Part shown: one piece after another, positions 15,201-30,200 of the stretch
Layout: the number at the start of each line of letters is the position of its first letter
Numbering within the stretch: the first letter of the stretch is position 1
Assembly (NCBI GenBank): GCA_023213315.1
Contig: JAKCPI010005089.1
Span: 468,571-532,570 of the forward strand
Source: Euborellia annulipes
Lineage: Eukaryota; Arthropoda; Insecta; Dermaptera; Anisolabididae
DNA: 64,000 nucleotides
Direction of reading: 5' to 3'
Made by a program: the position numbers and the translations under genes
The notes under the pieces: generated by a model
The model's input: the letters and a program-made list of their open reading frames with translations, nothing else
What the model was told of the DNA's origin: nothing
The model's database searches: none

Positions 15201-18200
15201 ATATGCTAAGCATCGATTGTTTAGAAATAACCAGTTTTTTCAGCAATCGATTATTTTGCACAGGCCTTGACTAGTCTCCCACCCAATTAAACTTTCTCTA
15301 ATGAGTGATTGCTGATTAATGAAAAGATATCCTTTTATTTTTTTGAATGACTCTTTATATTATTTTTTAAATTTTGCCTTTAAATTTAAAAGAAAATTAT
15401 AATTATTTTTTTTATTCTTTCTAATTTTGTTTAAAAAAAAGGCAGAATGAAATTTAAAATCCGCGATGAATTTGATTAGAGATTGTTAAGGTTTTACATT
15501 ATTAAGTGGTAAAGCAATAATGTTCCTGTTCTTCCACTTTTTAGGTGTATATGTAATTAAAAATTTCAATTCTTTTGACTGTTAAATAAGTTCTTATTTA
15601 TTTATTTATTTTTTTTTTTTTTCATTCTAAAAATATTAGGTGAATCATGTAAAATTTAGAACGTATTTATTTTTAGGTTTAACTTGATAAGCCGATGATT
15701 GTAAGCTAGCCAAAAGATTTGAAATATTATTGTTGAGTGGAAATTTTGTATTTGTTGAATAATCAATTGGTTAGATGTTGAGTAATGTAATATTATGTAG
15801 TAAAGAGAATGCAATAAAATAATCTCGATCATCCTTCATGTTGAGATGCCATTCCGGGGTTAATAAAAATTACCTGAAAATAAAATGCAAATTAGCCTTA
15901 AGCATGAAAGAGGCTGTTTCGATTTGTATATTGTTAAGATGGTGAAAAAAAATGCAAATTATAAAATAATAAATAAATGTTTATAATAAAAATATAATGA
16001 TTGAAGAAGCTTTAAGCTAAAAGAATAGATAAATAAATAGAAGCTTTCAAGCAGACAGCTGTGGCAGCAGAAAAATTAGCTAGAGAGTGAATCATCCGGC
16101 CATCAGCATTCAATAATTTCTGTAAATATTAATAGTAGTGAAATCAAACAATTTAATTAAATAATATTAATATTTTTTTAAGTTTTAAAGCGTAACCTGA
16201 TGAATTAATAAGCATTTTTGTTTAATTTTGTGATTAGAAAAATACCTCACCAAAAAGTGGAAAGAATATCAAAAATTATATACTTCAACTAGAGTTTAAT
16301 AATACTTCAATACTTCAACTATTGTCTAATAAAATTTAAGCTTGTGGTAACTAACTAGGTGGAGACATCAAATTATATTTTTATTTAATACTGGATTTCA
16401 AATAAATAAAAAGCATTTCAAATTATACAGGATTATTATAATACATAAGTCCTAGTATAATTTCAAATTTTTATAACTTCCGTTTATCTGTAAGTATCAA
16501 TTAAGTTATGTCCATTTATTAAAGTCGAATTTAATACTTAAGAGGTATAGAGATGGGCTAAATCATTTAAAAAGGATTAGAGATCTGATCCACATATCTG
16601 AGCAGTTGGAACAATGCGATCCGGCTGCTGCAAAAGGATTAACAATCTAAGATGATCCGATTCGATTTAGAAAAAGGATGGCCGATTCGATCCGTAAATT
16701 AAGACCCCCGTTCCGAAAATCCTTGATTTTTAAGCGTTTGAATGAATCAAAAGGATATATACGTATTTATTAAAAAGTAAAAAAGTTATAAAGAAATGGC
16801 TATCCTTTGAAAAGAATCGCAAAAATCCAGGATTGCTAATCCTTCTATCAGATCCTAGATCTAAAAATGATTTCGATCCAGATCCGAAACGGATCGGATT
16901 TTCGGATTTAAATCCAAAATCCTGATCCTGCCCATCCCTGAAAGTATATGGTTGATCCCTACTAGATTTTTATTTCTTTTTAAAGGATAAAATTAATTTT
17001 TTGACCTATGAATTGGCAGGTTGGTTTATTCATTAACCTACACGTGAAAATTGAAAAACTTTTAGCTCGAAAATGAACAATTTCTTAAATTTATAATAAT
17101 TTTAAGAGAGTTATTATTAAAAATAATTGAATATTAAATTATGAGATTAATATTTTTAAAAACAAATAACTTAGTAGTGTTTTGTTTTAGAAATGTTCCC
17201 AGATTGAAATCGATTTTTATATGCGAAATGCATTGTTTCTAAACAAAGAGCCAAAATTTCAAGGGCCAAAATTAAAGAGAATAATCAGAAAAATTTAGAA
17301 TTATTTATGTAGAGTGGATTTAATAAAAGGAAATCAAAATCGAAGAGGGGTCAACTCTAAAACCTCCTTATAAATCAAATAATCAAAAATAGATAAATAT
17401 GACGATTGCAATACATTCTCTATGTGAATGGTATATTTTGTAGACGAGAAAGTAATAAAATCAACCGAACCGGTACAATAAGCGAAGTATTCTGGCCAAA
17501 GTCTTAACGTAGTTCGAAAAGCGAAAAAAATTTGGAAAATGATTATGAATTAAAATTTGCTTTTTCAAATGATATTTTATTTAAAAAAAGAATTAATTAC
17601 CATATGATGTGGGAAATATCTTTACTGTAAGAAAGTTATAAAAATTAAAAATTTTATAATAACCCTGTGATAAATAATGTTATATTTTTCAAAATTACTA
17701 CTATTATAAAACTAATCTAATAATTTACTTCTATAGGCCAAAGTATATTAAAACTCAAGCCAATTTCAGACCAAAAAATATTATTTTCTGATAAAACTTA
17801 AGTTGAAATCTTCCTAAGTTACCAAACGAAAGCTTAACGCTTTCTGGAAAAGTGTTTTGAGTATTCAAATTGAAAGAACATACCTCGTCGCTGATAATCA
17901 AACTAGGTCTTCGAGGTTGTTCCTCAGGTGGGATAAGAGATCCTCTTCTGCTTGTATTTCCAGATGCTGGAGCGAGTGATCCTTTACGTGCCTCAAGGGT
18001 TGGTGTCTTCTCACGAATCACCTCGATTTTAGGAGCTTCAGGCGCCTTGATCTGTGGTACTTTCACGCCCGGCTGTTGTTTTTTCTCTGCAGCCTGCCAG
18101 AAATCAAATATAACACTTAATGGACATTCTGTGTTAAAAATCTTTACTCCCAGGCTAGTTGTGCAGCAGAGGCAGCAGCAGCAGCAGCAGCGTAAAAAGG

Positions 18201-21200
18201 GCCGTTATTCATAACGTGCCAAGAGCAGCTAAATAAATCCTTTTCTTATAGATCAGATGACTAGATTCGATTATTATTAGCAGACAGCCAAGAATCTTAA
18301 GTATGGCGTTTCAGCAACTACCAAGGCCCTTTTTCATTTCTATCTCAATTAAAAATCCACCTTAAAATATATTTTATTAATATTTTATAAATATAGATTT
18401 GGCAAAAAAAAGTGAAAAGTTGAAAAGGGCCATTTTATTATAAAATTAAACTAAAGCCAAAATCAACCTCAAATGTATTTCTTATTCATGCTTGTGTTGT
18501 GGTTCATTAAAAATTGTATTAAATACAACTAAGATGTAAATATACAATGTTACCTAATATAATAACAACTATGATTAAAATATAATACAGTATATACAAA
18601 ACATACAAGACCAAGAAGCAAAAGGCAGTAGGCGTTGTGAGCAATTGAACAAATAAAGGATTCATTTACAGAGGTCTCACCTTCATAATATTTTCATCAA
18701 AAGTATCCACCTCTTTGGATTCGTCTTCATCCTCATTTTCTTCTTCTGAACTACTAGGTCTATATTCCATCGGGTTGTACCGACGGATCTATGAATTGGG
18801 ATAGTTAGTTAAGGCACACTTAAGATTATTTACAATTTAAGTTATATACAATAATGGATTTTGGGAAACAATTTAATTTATATATTTATTAAATAAAGAA
18901 AAAATTATGAATATTTATAAATGAATGAAATTAAATGAAAGTAATAAAAGAATTATGAATTGAGGAGGGGGATATCCCCTAACTCCTTCCTATTCTCTCC
19001 TACCGGTTATGGTATTTTCAAATAGATGGTCTAAATTTTCAACGAACTTTTACTGTTTTTTTTTTTTTTTTTTTTATTGGATACTCATCCAACTATAGGA
19101 TAATTTTAGTTTTGTTTTAACACTATTAATTAATTTTGCCTCTTTTTGTCTTAAAAACAAAAAAAAATTAAAATGAAGAATATATGCAAATTTCATGTAA
19201 TACCTTTGGAAATAAATATTGAGTATGAAGTATGAATCGAAAATTCTAAATATTTGAGTAAATGTCTTCTATACCCATGAGAAAATCTTTATCGGATGTG
19301 AAGTAAGCCGCAATCAAATTGTATACAAAGAATAAATTTAAATTCAATAATGGTCTAATAATATAAAGAAATAGACAGGAATATTGTTAACAAAATCTGT
19401 GTTTTGTATTATTATTATTATGAGAGTTTTTAATTATAGACCACATTTTGTATTAATTATTTATTAAAAAATATAAATAGTGTACAACTTATTCTGCAGT
19501 CGTTTTCAATTACTATGCTACCTACTTCACGTAGGTGTTCCCTAAGCGGCCACTACACGATCAATATTTACGTCAATATATTGCACATCATATTGTACAA
19601 TAATATTACTTGGCCAACCACACGGTGCAATATTATTGCTCAATAAATTACTTTGCGGGAGATACCAGTGCAGTCAACATTTGGAATAATAAGAAGACAG
19701 AACACAGAGCTGAACTAGATTTGCGCAATATTGTCAACAGACAAAGCAATATTTAATAGATTGCACAATAAAAATCAAACTGTTTTTGATTGACTCAATA
19801 TATTGCGTAATCTCTCAACATTATTGTACAATGTCAATTATTGTTCAATATATTGACGTAAATATTGATCGTGTAAGGCAATTTTAGAGGTTAGTTCGCT
19901 TAAGTTGGAGTAAGCGCACAGTACTTAAAAACGACTGCAGAATAAGTAGTCGAAACGTTGTACAGTATTTGTATTTTTAATAAATAATTAATACAAATGT
20001 GGTCTATAATTAAAAACTCCCATAATAAGATAGATATAAATACAACAGGGCCGCTGGTTGAACATGCCTCCACTAGATAAATGGATTAGTGAACAGTACA
20101 AGTTTTTGAAAATTCAATTTTTTCCCCTTTTTAACAATCAGAATGAATTTATTAGAAAAAAATAAAAGTGTATTGAATATGAGTGGAAATTCGATAGACT
20201 GGACATAACATACATTGTCAATATAAGTATTGATAGTCACAAAACAGAGGAGACATATATGAATTAATATTTATATCATAATGTGATGATAATAATATAA
20301 TCGAAGAAAAAAATTTACAAGTAACATGCAAATATGATTTCGATATTTGAATGATTAATTTAAATATATTTACCTTAGGTGTTTCCGGTTTTTTCTCCTC
20401 AATTTTCTACGATTATGAGAAAAAAAAATATTGAGTATCAGTGATTGTGTTTATGTATGTAATATGAATTAATTACAATTTTTTTATAAATATGTTATGC
20501 CGAAAGATTAGAAAAATGAATAAATAAATAGTATAAAGTAGTTTAAATATATTTACCTTAGGTGGTTCCGGTTTTTTCTCCTCAATTTTCTACGATTATG
20601 AGAAAAAAAAAATATTGAGTATCAGTGATTGTGTTTATGTATGTAATATGAATTAATTATAATTTTTATAATTATATTATGCCGAAAGATTAAAAAATGA
20701 ATAAATAAATAGTATACAGTAGTCAAGGGCGGATCCAGAGGTGTTTCTCGGGGGGGGGGGGAAGTAATCTGGTGTGACTAGTCGCACAGCACACAATTTT
20801 TTCTTAATTTCGGTAATTTAAAGGCGCATTCTGTACATGTTTGCCAGAATATAAATACAAATCAAATTTTTAAGTATTAATTTTTAAAATTTTACATTAA
20901 AAATAAATTTTTTTTCGAAAAAAAAGTATTTTTTTTAATCTCGGGGGGGGGGGGGTAATTACCCTTTACCCCCCCCCCCTTGTATCCGCCCTTGACAGTA
21001 GTTTAATATTAATATATTTACCTTAGGAGGTTCCGGTTTTTTCTCCTCAATTTTCTACGATTATGAGAAAAAAAAAATATTGAGCATCAGTGATTGTGTT
21101 TATGTATGTAATATGAATTAATTATAATTTTTATAATTATGTTATGCCGAAAGATTAAAAAATGAATAAATAAATAGTATAGAGTAGTTTAATAATATTT

Positions 21201-24200
21201 ACCTTAGGTGGTTCCAATTTTTTCTCCTCAATTTTCTACGATTATGAAAAAAAAAAAAATTGAGTGTCAGTGATAGTGTTTATGTATGTAATATGAATAA
21301 ATTATAATTTTTTATAAATATGTATGTTATGCCGAAAGATTAAAAAATGAATAAATAATTAGTATACAGCAGTTTAAATATATTTACCTTAGGTGGTTCC
21401 AGTTTTTTTTCCTCAATTTTCTACGATTATGAAAAAAAAAAATAGTGTCAGTGATAGTGTTTATGTATGTAATATGAATAAATTATAATTTTTTTATAAA
21501 TATGTATGTTATGCCGAAAGATTAAAAAATGAATAAATAAATTCAATATTAAAAGAGAAGAAATTACCTTAGACGGTTCAGGCGTCTTTTCTTTTGCCTA
21601 AAGAAAGAATAGAATATTTGTATAAAATTTTTAAAAATTTTAAGTGTGTTTGTAGTATATAAGCAGAGCGTTAAAATGAGTGGTCCACTTGTTAAATTCG
21701 GAACAGATGTTCAAGAAAAAAAAAGAATATTTTCATTAAGAAACTAAAAAAAAAAAATTTTTTTGAAATACTTTAAATAGCTTTATAATATAAAAGATAT
21801 TTAAAGTTTCAAAGAAGACCCACGCTTTTATAAAAAGTTATTTTTTACATCTCTATCTCGTTTGGAAATGTTGTAAAAATTGATGTTCAAATTAAGTAAT
21901 TGTTTTATGTTTTATGTAAACTACTATTTTATTGTATTATTAATTTTAGAATTTCAACGTGCAAATTTTTCGATATTTTAATGTATTATCATTGAGCCTA
22001 AGTGTACACAACGACGCTTACCTTATAAAAATTTATAAATATGTATATTTTGATGAATTTGCTACAATAAATAATCAACAAATGCATCCACTCACTATTG
22101 CTATTTGTCACAAAATTAGCAAAAATATAGATATAGATATATACTATTAGAAACAAGAAAATTTGCATAGACAAAGCAACTATTTGAACAAAAACAAACA
22201 TGAGTAAATTTTGTAAAGCAAAATAAGTAAGAAAATATATTTAATAAATTTAAAAATTATATAAATGTTTGTAGAATAATATAAGTTATTAAAACAATTT
22301 TTTTCAATAGAGAATTTATCAGAACTTTGGTTGATAGCTTTATCAGTGCAAAATTTGTCGTTTTTTATGGAAAATACAGTACATGTATAATTAGTGAAAA
22401 TACATATATAGATAAATACATGCAAAAATTAAAAACGATAAAATGTGTTAAATTCTCATAAAAGTTAAGATGCGACCAAGGAAATGAAATAAAAATTTTT
22501 GCTAAACTTTCAACGTTGTTTTCTGATTATATACATATTTATGAGAAGTAAAAAAAAATATACTGTATATACATGATTAGTGTGATGTATAATGTCGATA
22601 GTAAATCAAAAATATTTTTCATTAAATTTTCTTGGCTGCATCCGTAAATTTTTTGAAGAAAATAAATACAAATATACAATCATTATATCTTGTATTTTCA
22701 TTCAAAAACTTTTACAAGATATAATATTTATATTTAATATAAACTGGGTTGCATAGAATTAGATAATGAAAAAAAAGAAAACAAGCCTTAAGTCCGTTAT
22801 TTCCACAAATATTATTATTTAATCTGTTCTAACGTCATCGAAATATTTGCGAAAAAACGACGTAAGATGGTTCGAGAAAGTACTCGTTTTTATAAGCAGG
22901 GGCTAAGCAAAGATATTTTGGAGGATGAAAGGAGGAGAACGTTAAAAATACGAACAAAATTTTACAATTTTTAATTTTGTCTTTGTAAAAAAAAAAATTT
23001 GTTAATATGGTCAAAAAAGTCAACAAAATTTCCCAGAATTCGTTTTATATTTCTTTTAAGGCCGGTGACTAACAGTTGTCGAGAAAGGCAACACCTTCAC
23101 TAACCATCAGTTTCATTTGCTATTCACCTACTCTAGTTAAAAATTATACTTGCAAGATTATAAAAAAAAAATATAATTTTGATAAAAAAGTATAAAACAA
23201 GAAAAAAAAATAAAGGTAATTTTTTAAAAATTTTATTTTTTTATTTTATATATAGATTACTAAACCAAGCACCTTAAGTTTTTTACGGGAATATAATTTG
23301 GAGAAAGTTGGTTTAATTTCTTTAGTTTAGTTATAAAAGACAGCAAGTTGAAAAAAATCTTTCCTACTTCCTGGTATTTATGCAAACAATAAAGCAGATA
23401 ATCTTCTCAGGTTGCCTACAATCACGGGGCACCAATAAAATTGGAATAAATATTTGAATTTCATAACCTAAGAAAAATATATGGGGTCTATTAATATTTA
23501 TCAATTTTAAGGTAAAAATATCACATTAACAGTTTCAGTTAAGCGTTTTTACCATAAAAGTTCAAAAAAATAAAATAAAAAAAAATTCTTAATTTGTATA
23601 TCGATCGTTATGGTCGATTTTTTATTTTGCATTTAAACTTTATTTTACTAAAAATTTAATAATTTTCTTGCATTTTTACTTTTTATTAATTCCTAAATTT
23701 TCATTTTAAGATGATACTATCATTTAGGAGTATTCGGAGAATACTCCACCAGCCTTAATGGGCCACTTTCACATAATTTTATTTTGCAATTATCACGATC
23801 AATCTCACGAATGTAGGATGTTGGTTTATTTGTAAATAACTGGACCCACTTATGAAGCTAAAGTTGAAAAGTGAAGGAAGGATTCGTAGAAATCGTTATT
23901 TTTTAAAGATGTTATTTGTTGAAGAGATAAAAAAAAATGAGGAAAATGTCTTAAGATGAAGTCCTCGCCTTGGAGGGAGGATGTAGGATGTTGATTATTT
24001 GTAAATAGCTTGTTTTTAGTGATTTGACTATGATTTTGATGTTTTTGGTTTCAAATAAATAATTGACAAGCCCTAAAGCTTCTCTTATTCCTGCAACGAC
24101 TAGTCATATCCAATACAAAAATATGATTTTTGTCGTGTCGGAATTGTGTAAAAATTATTTTTTTCTTTCTTTAAAGAAGCGGGAGACAAACATACGAGCG

Positions 24201-27200
24201 AGCATTTATTAAAGGCTACTTGCAAGATTATATAAATGCACTTACATAAATAATTTTTACACAATCTCGGCACGGGCCCCCCATCAAATCATATTTTTAT
24301 ACCGAAGATGATCAGGTGCGAAATATTTGCAAAATAAAATTATGTGCGAGTGGCTGGTGTATTAATTTCCGAATATTCCTTATCCATTTTGTATCAAATT
24401 AACTAAAAAAATAATGTGTTAGTAGTATCATATGAAAAATATTAATTTTAGACTCCTCCAACGCCTTGCTTGGCTTCGCCCCTGAATAGAAAAAAATGCG
24501 TTGCATTAGGTGTGTTTATAAAGAAGCTAGTAGCAATTAAAGAAACTTGAAGCTTTTAAGCGATAAAAAGAAATGAAAAATATTAAATGAGCAAGAAAAA
24601 GTAATCAGCGATTATATGATGTTCTACCTTTTCTTCAACTTTTTTCTCTGCAATTGATGTTTTACGTAGAGTTTTGACTTCTTCCTCAACCTAGTTAAAT
24701 TAAAAAATATTGTTGAAGAATAATTTTTTTAAATAATTTGTTTTTATTGTTAATTAAATTGTTAAATTTTAAAACAGTGAAAAATAGAATTATTTTCAAA
24801 GGATCAATAAAATATTATCCAAAAAGAGAATTAAAAATTTGTTAATGATGAATTTGACTAATTATTTTATTTTTTATATTTTGAAAATTTTAATTATTTT
24901 TCGTTCCCTAATAAAAAAATAAATTAATTTAACTACCTTCTGTGTGGAAAGACGTCTCTGTTGAACTTTACCATCTTCCACAACCTGTTAAAATTCATCA
25001 TATAATCAATTCGCAAAATGAAATGAAATATAAATAAAATAAAATACCTTTTCCTCAACAGTTTTGACGATTGATTGTTTACGTGCTTCAACCTACAGAA
25101 AAAAATCCGATTAAAATAGAAAAAAAAAATTTTTAATTAAAAATTTAAAGAAGAAGCGTTTTAAAAGCCATTCGAAATTTATTTTCGCTAGCGGGGTAAA
25201 AGCAAGAAGCATTAGGTTAATGCTCGAAAATTTGAAATGGTAGTAAATATTTATGAAGTAGTCTAATTCTATTATAAAAAATATTTATGCTTTCAGAAAA
25301 TGAATATTCAAAGCGACTGCTAATATTAGTTGATTTTTCCGAGGTAATTCTATGACATATATTAATACTAATAAATCAAATTTCAAAGTCCAAAAAAAAC
25401 CTATTTAGGGAGCCTATTCACAAAAACGCCAGGATTTATTTTTTTTTTATGTTTTAAAAGATTCACCCTCTAAAAATATATCAAATCGTCAACGGTAGAC
25501 TCACCTTGTAATTTCCTACATTTAAAACTTTTAAGAAGAGTATCGATTTTGCCAGTCAACCCGCAATCAAGAAAATAGAAAAAAAGAGACCGAGAGCTTT
25601 TCAGTTTAACTCCTGAACAATCATCTGTTAACAATAGAACTTTCTGATTCCGAACAAAAACCTTGTAGATGATGGAAAAAAGAGTGAATAGTGATCTCAG
25701 CAACGTTATCCTGGCTGGATTAAAAATTAAAGTGGAATGTCCACTGTAGAAAAAAAAGTGCTAGAGTAGGAAGGGCTTCCTACTCGGAAATTATGTTGTA
25801 TTATCAAATCATGGAACCTTATCGATGATAAATGAAAAACAATAGTCTGGATGAATTCAAAGGTAACCTGATGCGCTGCAAAGATTTTTTTATTGAAAAA
25901 TGGACGTAGAAAGCCCAAAAAAATACTTAGAATGACCAATGGTCACATGCATCTAGGAAGAGCAAGATTAAGAATGTGGAAAAGCAAAAGTTGAGAAATT
26001 ACGAGCACAGACCAGATAGATAATCTTCAAAATTAAAAAAAAAAATTGTAGAAGTATTTTTTATATTAGATGATATATTAAAAAAAGAAAAAATATTTTT
26101 TTAATAATAATATTTTTAAATAATCGAATTTTTGGAATGAAGTTCTTTTGTGCGGCTTACATTAGGGTGAATTAAGAGAATTCGTCACTTAACGTAACAA
26201 AAAAGCGTTACATAGCTCGACCGCCAGCGGAGGAAGGCGAGGCTAGCCGAAGCCTTGATGAGGCCACGCCTACCCCCCACTGGCTATAGAGAATTCTCTT
26301 TCTCCGTGCGTGCGAGTATCGTGATTCGATTCGCTCATAAAATTTTTTTTTAAAAGTCAAGTTGAAATTTGAATTTTTAATAAAAAGTTGATTTAAAAAA
26401 AAAAAATGTTAGAGAATTTAATTTTTTTGTTTTAATTTGTTTAAGGTCTTTCCGGCCATTTAGACCCCGCCCTTATTTATTTCTGCCTGATACGGGATGC
26501 GAAACCCTTGACCCCTGGCACCAGAACCATAGGTCAAGGGCGAGAATTTAATTTAGGATTTATAAAAAAAATATTTTTCTTTTTTTTTAATATAAGCCTA
26601 CAGCGTAATAAGTAAATAACGTTCTCAATGAAAAATGCATTTCTTATAATTTGTCAATTAATAAGCTTAGAAATGGCGTATAAGCTATTTAAAGAGAAGA
26701 GATGAGAAAATGAGTGTAAATAGTGTGTTTTTGTATTGATATATATACCTTAACTTCTGGTTGTGTTTTTGTGTCGGGTTGTTTCTTTGTTGTTTCAGGT
26801 TTTTGATTAGGTTTTGCCTATAAAAATATGTAACAAAAATATAATTCTTGACAAAAATATTTTTTTGTAAAAAAAAAAATACAAAAATAAAAAAATCACC
26901 TTGTCTTTTTCAGGAACGATTTTTTCAATTTGTTTAATTTCTTCCAAAGGTTCTTCCTGAAGATTTTATTGAACGCAAAAAAATTTAATTTTTTTTTTTT
27001 TCAAAAAATAATTACAAAAATACAAATGTGTCCTCGTACCTTTTTAGTAACTGTTATTTCTTTTGTTTTTGTTGTTTGTTCTGGTTTAGTGTCAAGTGTT
27101 TTTTGGGGCGTAAGATCCACTTCCTAAATTGGTTTAAATGTAAATATAATTAAAGTATATTTTAATTAAATTTGTCATTAATATTTTCAAAAATCATACC

Positions 27201-30200
27201 TTAGGTTCTATTTTATCTTTTGATGGTTTGCGGGATATAATTTTTTCTGGCGATTTTTCCTAAAAATACATTTATGGTAGTTTTTGTATTTTCTTCGTCA
27301 AAAAAATTATTTAATTAAAAAAAAAAAACATGCTTAAATCTCGTGTACTATTGGTTAGTTAAAAACCATGCAGGTATATCAGCTATCAAAAATAAAAAAT
27401 TATAAATTACGGAATAAAAGTTTGTATGGCTTATATTTTCAGTTTAAGTGTGGTTTATTTACTTAAAGTAAAATTTTCCTTAATTTATTTTTAGCGTCAG
27501 TAACACATCTCTGTTATGAAATTAAACCATAATTAAACCAAAAATATTGTGAATTTAATAATTATAACTGTGAAAGTTTTTAATTCCAAATTATTATTAG
27601 TTAAATATTGTATGACCATAGTTATTAAGCCAACCTTTTGAACTGTTTTTTCCTCTTTAACTCCATTTTTCATCTATAAAATTAAAAAAAAAATTTATTT
27701 TGATAGAATATTAATAAATTAGTAAGAAATAATGTTGGCTGTATTAATATATATATTTTTTTTTTATACTTTAGAGAAATAATATTTGATAAAAGCATTT
27801 TTATAGCGAAATTTACCTTTTCAGCTTCAACTTTCTTGAGAGATGGTCTCTTTGCGAGATCCTCTTCTCCTTTCTAAAAATAAATAAATAACTAAGGACT
27901 GGTATTATTGTATCGTTATACTTACTTGTAGTGTATGCAGAGCTGGGCATATTTGTATTTTGTATTTGAGTTGGTGTATTAGAACAAATGGACACTAAAT
28001 TCACGAAATTCATATAATTTATTAATCCTCAAGCGTCAGGCAGTGAGACGGCTCGGCTTGCTTTTCTCTCGGTCTCATTTATTTATCTTTATAAATTAAT
28101 TTTCCCGAACCCACATAGGAATAAGGCCAAAATAGAAAATTAAAATTTTTTCATTTTTATTCAATACGAGTTAATTAATTAATAAAAATTTTGAGAAAAT
28201 CGAAAAAAAAAAACGCAAATAAAGTTCTAGTATTCTTTGGCCGATTTTATTCAAAATTCTTGAGACGCTTAGGAAATGGGTACTTAAGTATAAAATTTGA
28301 GTATCGAGAGATTTTTCGTTTTTGATTTATTTAGGGAATCCCCAATTTTTGATATTTCTCTTGAAATTCGTTAAATTTATCGATAAAAAAACTCAAATTC
28401 AAGCTAATCGGAAGGAGACTCGTTTAATGGCAATTTTAAGAAAAGCAATAAAACAGGCAAAAAAAGCAATAAAATGTCTTTCATAGAAATTTAGATAAAT
28501 ATTTTGATATTTTAATTGAAATAGTTCTTCTGAGAAATTAGGATTTTTTAACGATAAATTTAATGAATTTCAAGTGAAATATAAAAAATGTGGGATAAGG
28601 GAATTACTCAAAAACGAAAAAACTCTCGATTCTCACATTCTATATTTAAGCTAAGTACACATGTCACACTCGTCTCGAAGAATTTTAATTAAATCTTCTA
28701 AATAGTACTAGCACTTTACTAATGTCCTTTTTACTTTTTTAGTTTTTTTTTTGATTTCCAGAAAATCAGATCTAATAGTTGTGATCATACTACCATATTT
28801 AGTATTTGTATTACTTCTGAAGATGATACACTGAGTGTATCAAGTATAAATATATTGAAACATCACAGTGTGTTTCATTATTTTTATGTTTCAGCTAGAG
28901 CCAATGGTTACAACTATACATTTATCCAAAAAATTACAACTTTTATAATAATTATAATAATGATTTAATACATTTTTAAAACCTTATGGATTGAAAAACC
29001 TATGGAAATTTTGAATCAATTTACTTTTTTACTTATGAAATGCATGTGGTGAAGTTTGGAACTAAGGTGATATGAGAAACTAAATATATCTTGACACAAA
29101 AAAATCTGCTGTAATAGTACAGCACAACTTTCGATTACAGAAGATAAGAGAAAGTTGAGTGCTGTGCGTTATCACACCAGATTTTCACTTCTCTGTGAAT
29201 AGTATGTTTTGATATTTGTTTTTCAAATACATAATACTGTACATGCCCAGCTCTTAATTGTATCTAAGTAAGCTAAGATTACGTAGATATTTTAATTTTT
29301 ATGATCTTATATTAATATTATTATATCGTTCTTTGGTGTTTTGCATGAAATTTCAATTTAATTGCTTTAAATGCCTAAAAAAGAAATTTTTGTCTCCAAT
29401 TTTGTAGAAGTAATAATAATGGAATTAATAATTATTTTTCAACATCATTGTGATGCAGAAAATTCAAGTTGGAAAAAATTAGATTTCTTCTCTAAATTTT
29501 CTGCTTTGAAAATCAAAATCGACTAGAAAATTGTCTTAATAAATTTACGTTTAATACTACTATTTAAATTTAAATAATAGACTATTTGTTTTAATTTATT
29601 TACCTTTTCACCCTCAACTTTCTTGAGAGATGGTCGCTTAGCTGCTTCCTCCTCTCCTTTCTGAAATAACAGGTAATTATTAATTAAACTTTTAATTAAT
29701 ATTATACGTATTAATACACTGTATTGTAAATAAATACCTGGCCAGCTTCGACTTTTTTCAATTGAATCTTTTCAACATCATTAACTTTTTCTGCCTGAAA
29801 TTTGAAAAATTTTTGTTTATTAATTTTCATCAAAAATTTTATAAAAAATATTAAAAATCACTTACTGTTTTAGCTTCGACTTTCTTTAATTGTATTTTTT
29901 CAACCTGAAAAACAATAAACAATATTAAAATTTATTACTTGTTAATCTACAATATTACGGAAATTTGCAGTTTAAAAAATACATTTATTTATTCTAAAAA
30001 AAAAGGTTGAAAATATTAATATATAAAATCTATAATATTAAGTTTTGTGTCATTTATAATATTTAGGGAACTCAGACGTGGGACCTCTGTATTACAATTC
30101 AATTTTTTTTCTTTAAATTTTGAAATCTTCACTTTTACTATTATTATGAGAATTTTGTAAATATACCGATAATATATTTTACTACTTAAAATTGTGCTTC

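Larger units (their letters stand above)
20374..21597 (-). repeat. tandem array of exon-intron units (five KIEEKK exons plus a diverged sixth)
   Basis: Exon spacings are 183, 465, 181 and 185 bp, and the 465 is explained by the MITE at 20724-20994. Introns between copies are nearly identical, including the TATGCCGAAAGATTA string and the GTGTTTATGTATGTAATATG string, so duplication was recent and of whole exon-intron units. Confidence 0.92.

Noticed and set aside
16050..16122. Possible exon reading [16 protein letters not shown] between exons 35 and 36
   Set aside because: Good-looking acceptor, but no acceptable donor, and the composition is unlike the PEVK exons.
20374..21420. Regular short repeats with spacers, CRISPR-like at first glance
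   Set aside because: The repeats are exons with splice sites and the spacers are near-identical introns; the genome is eukaryotic.
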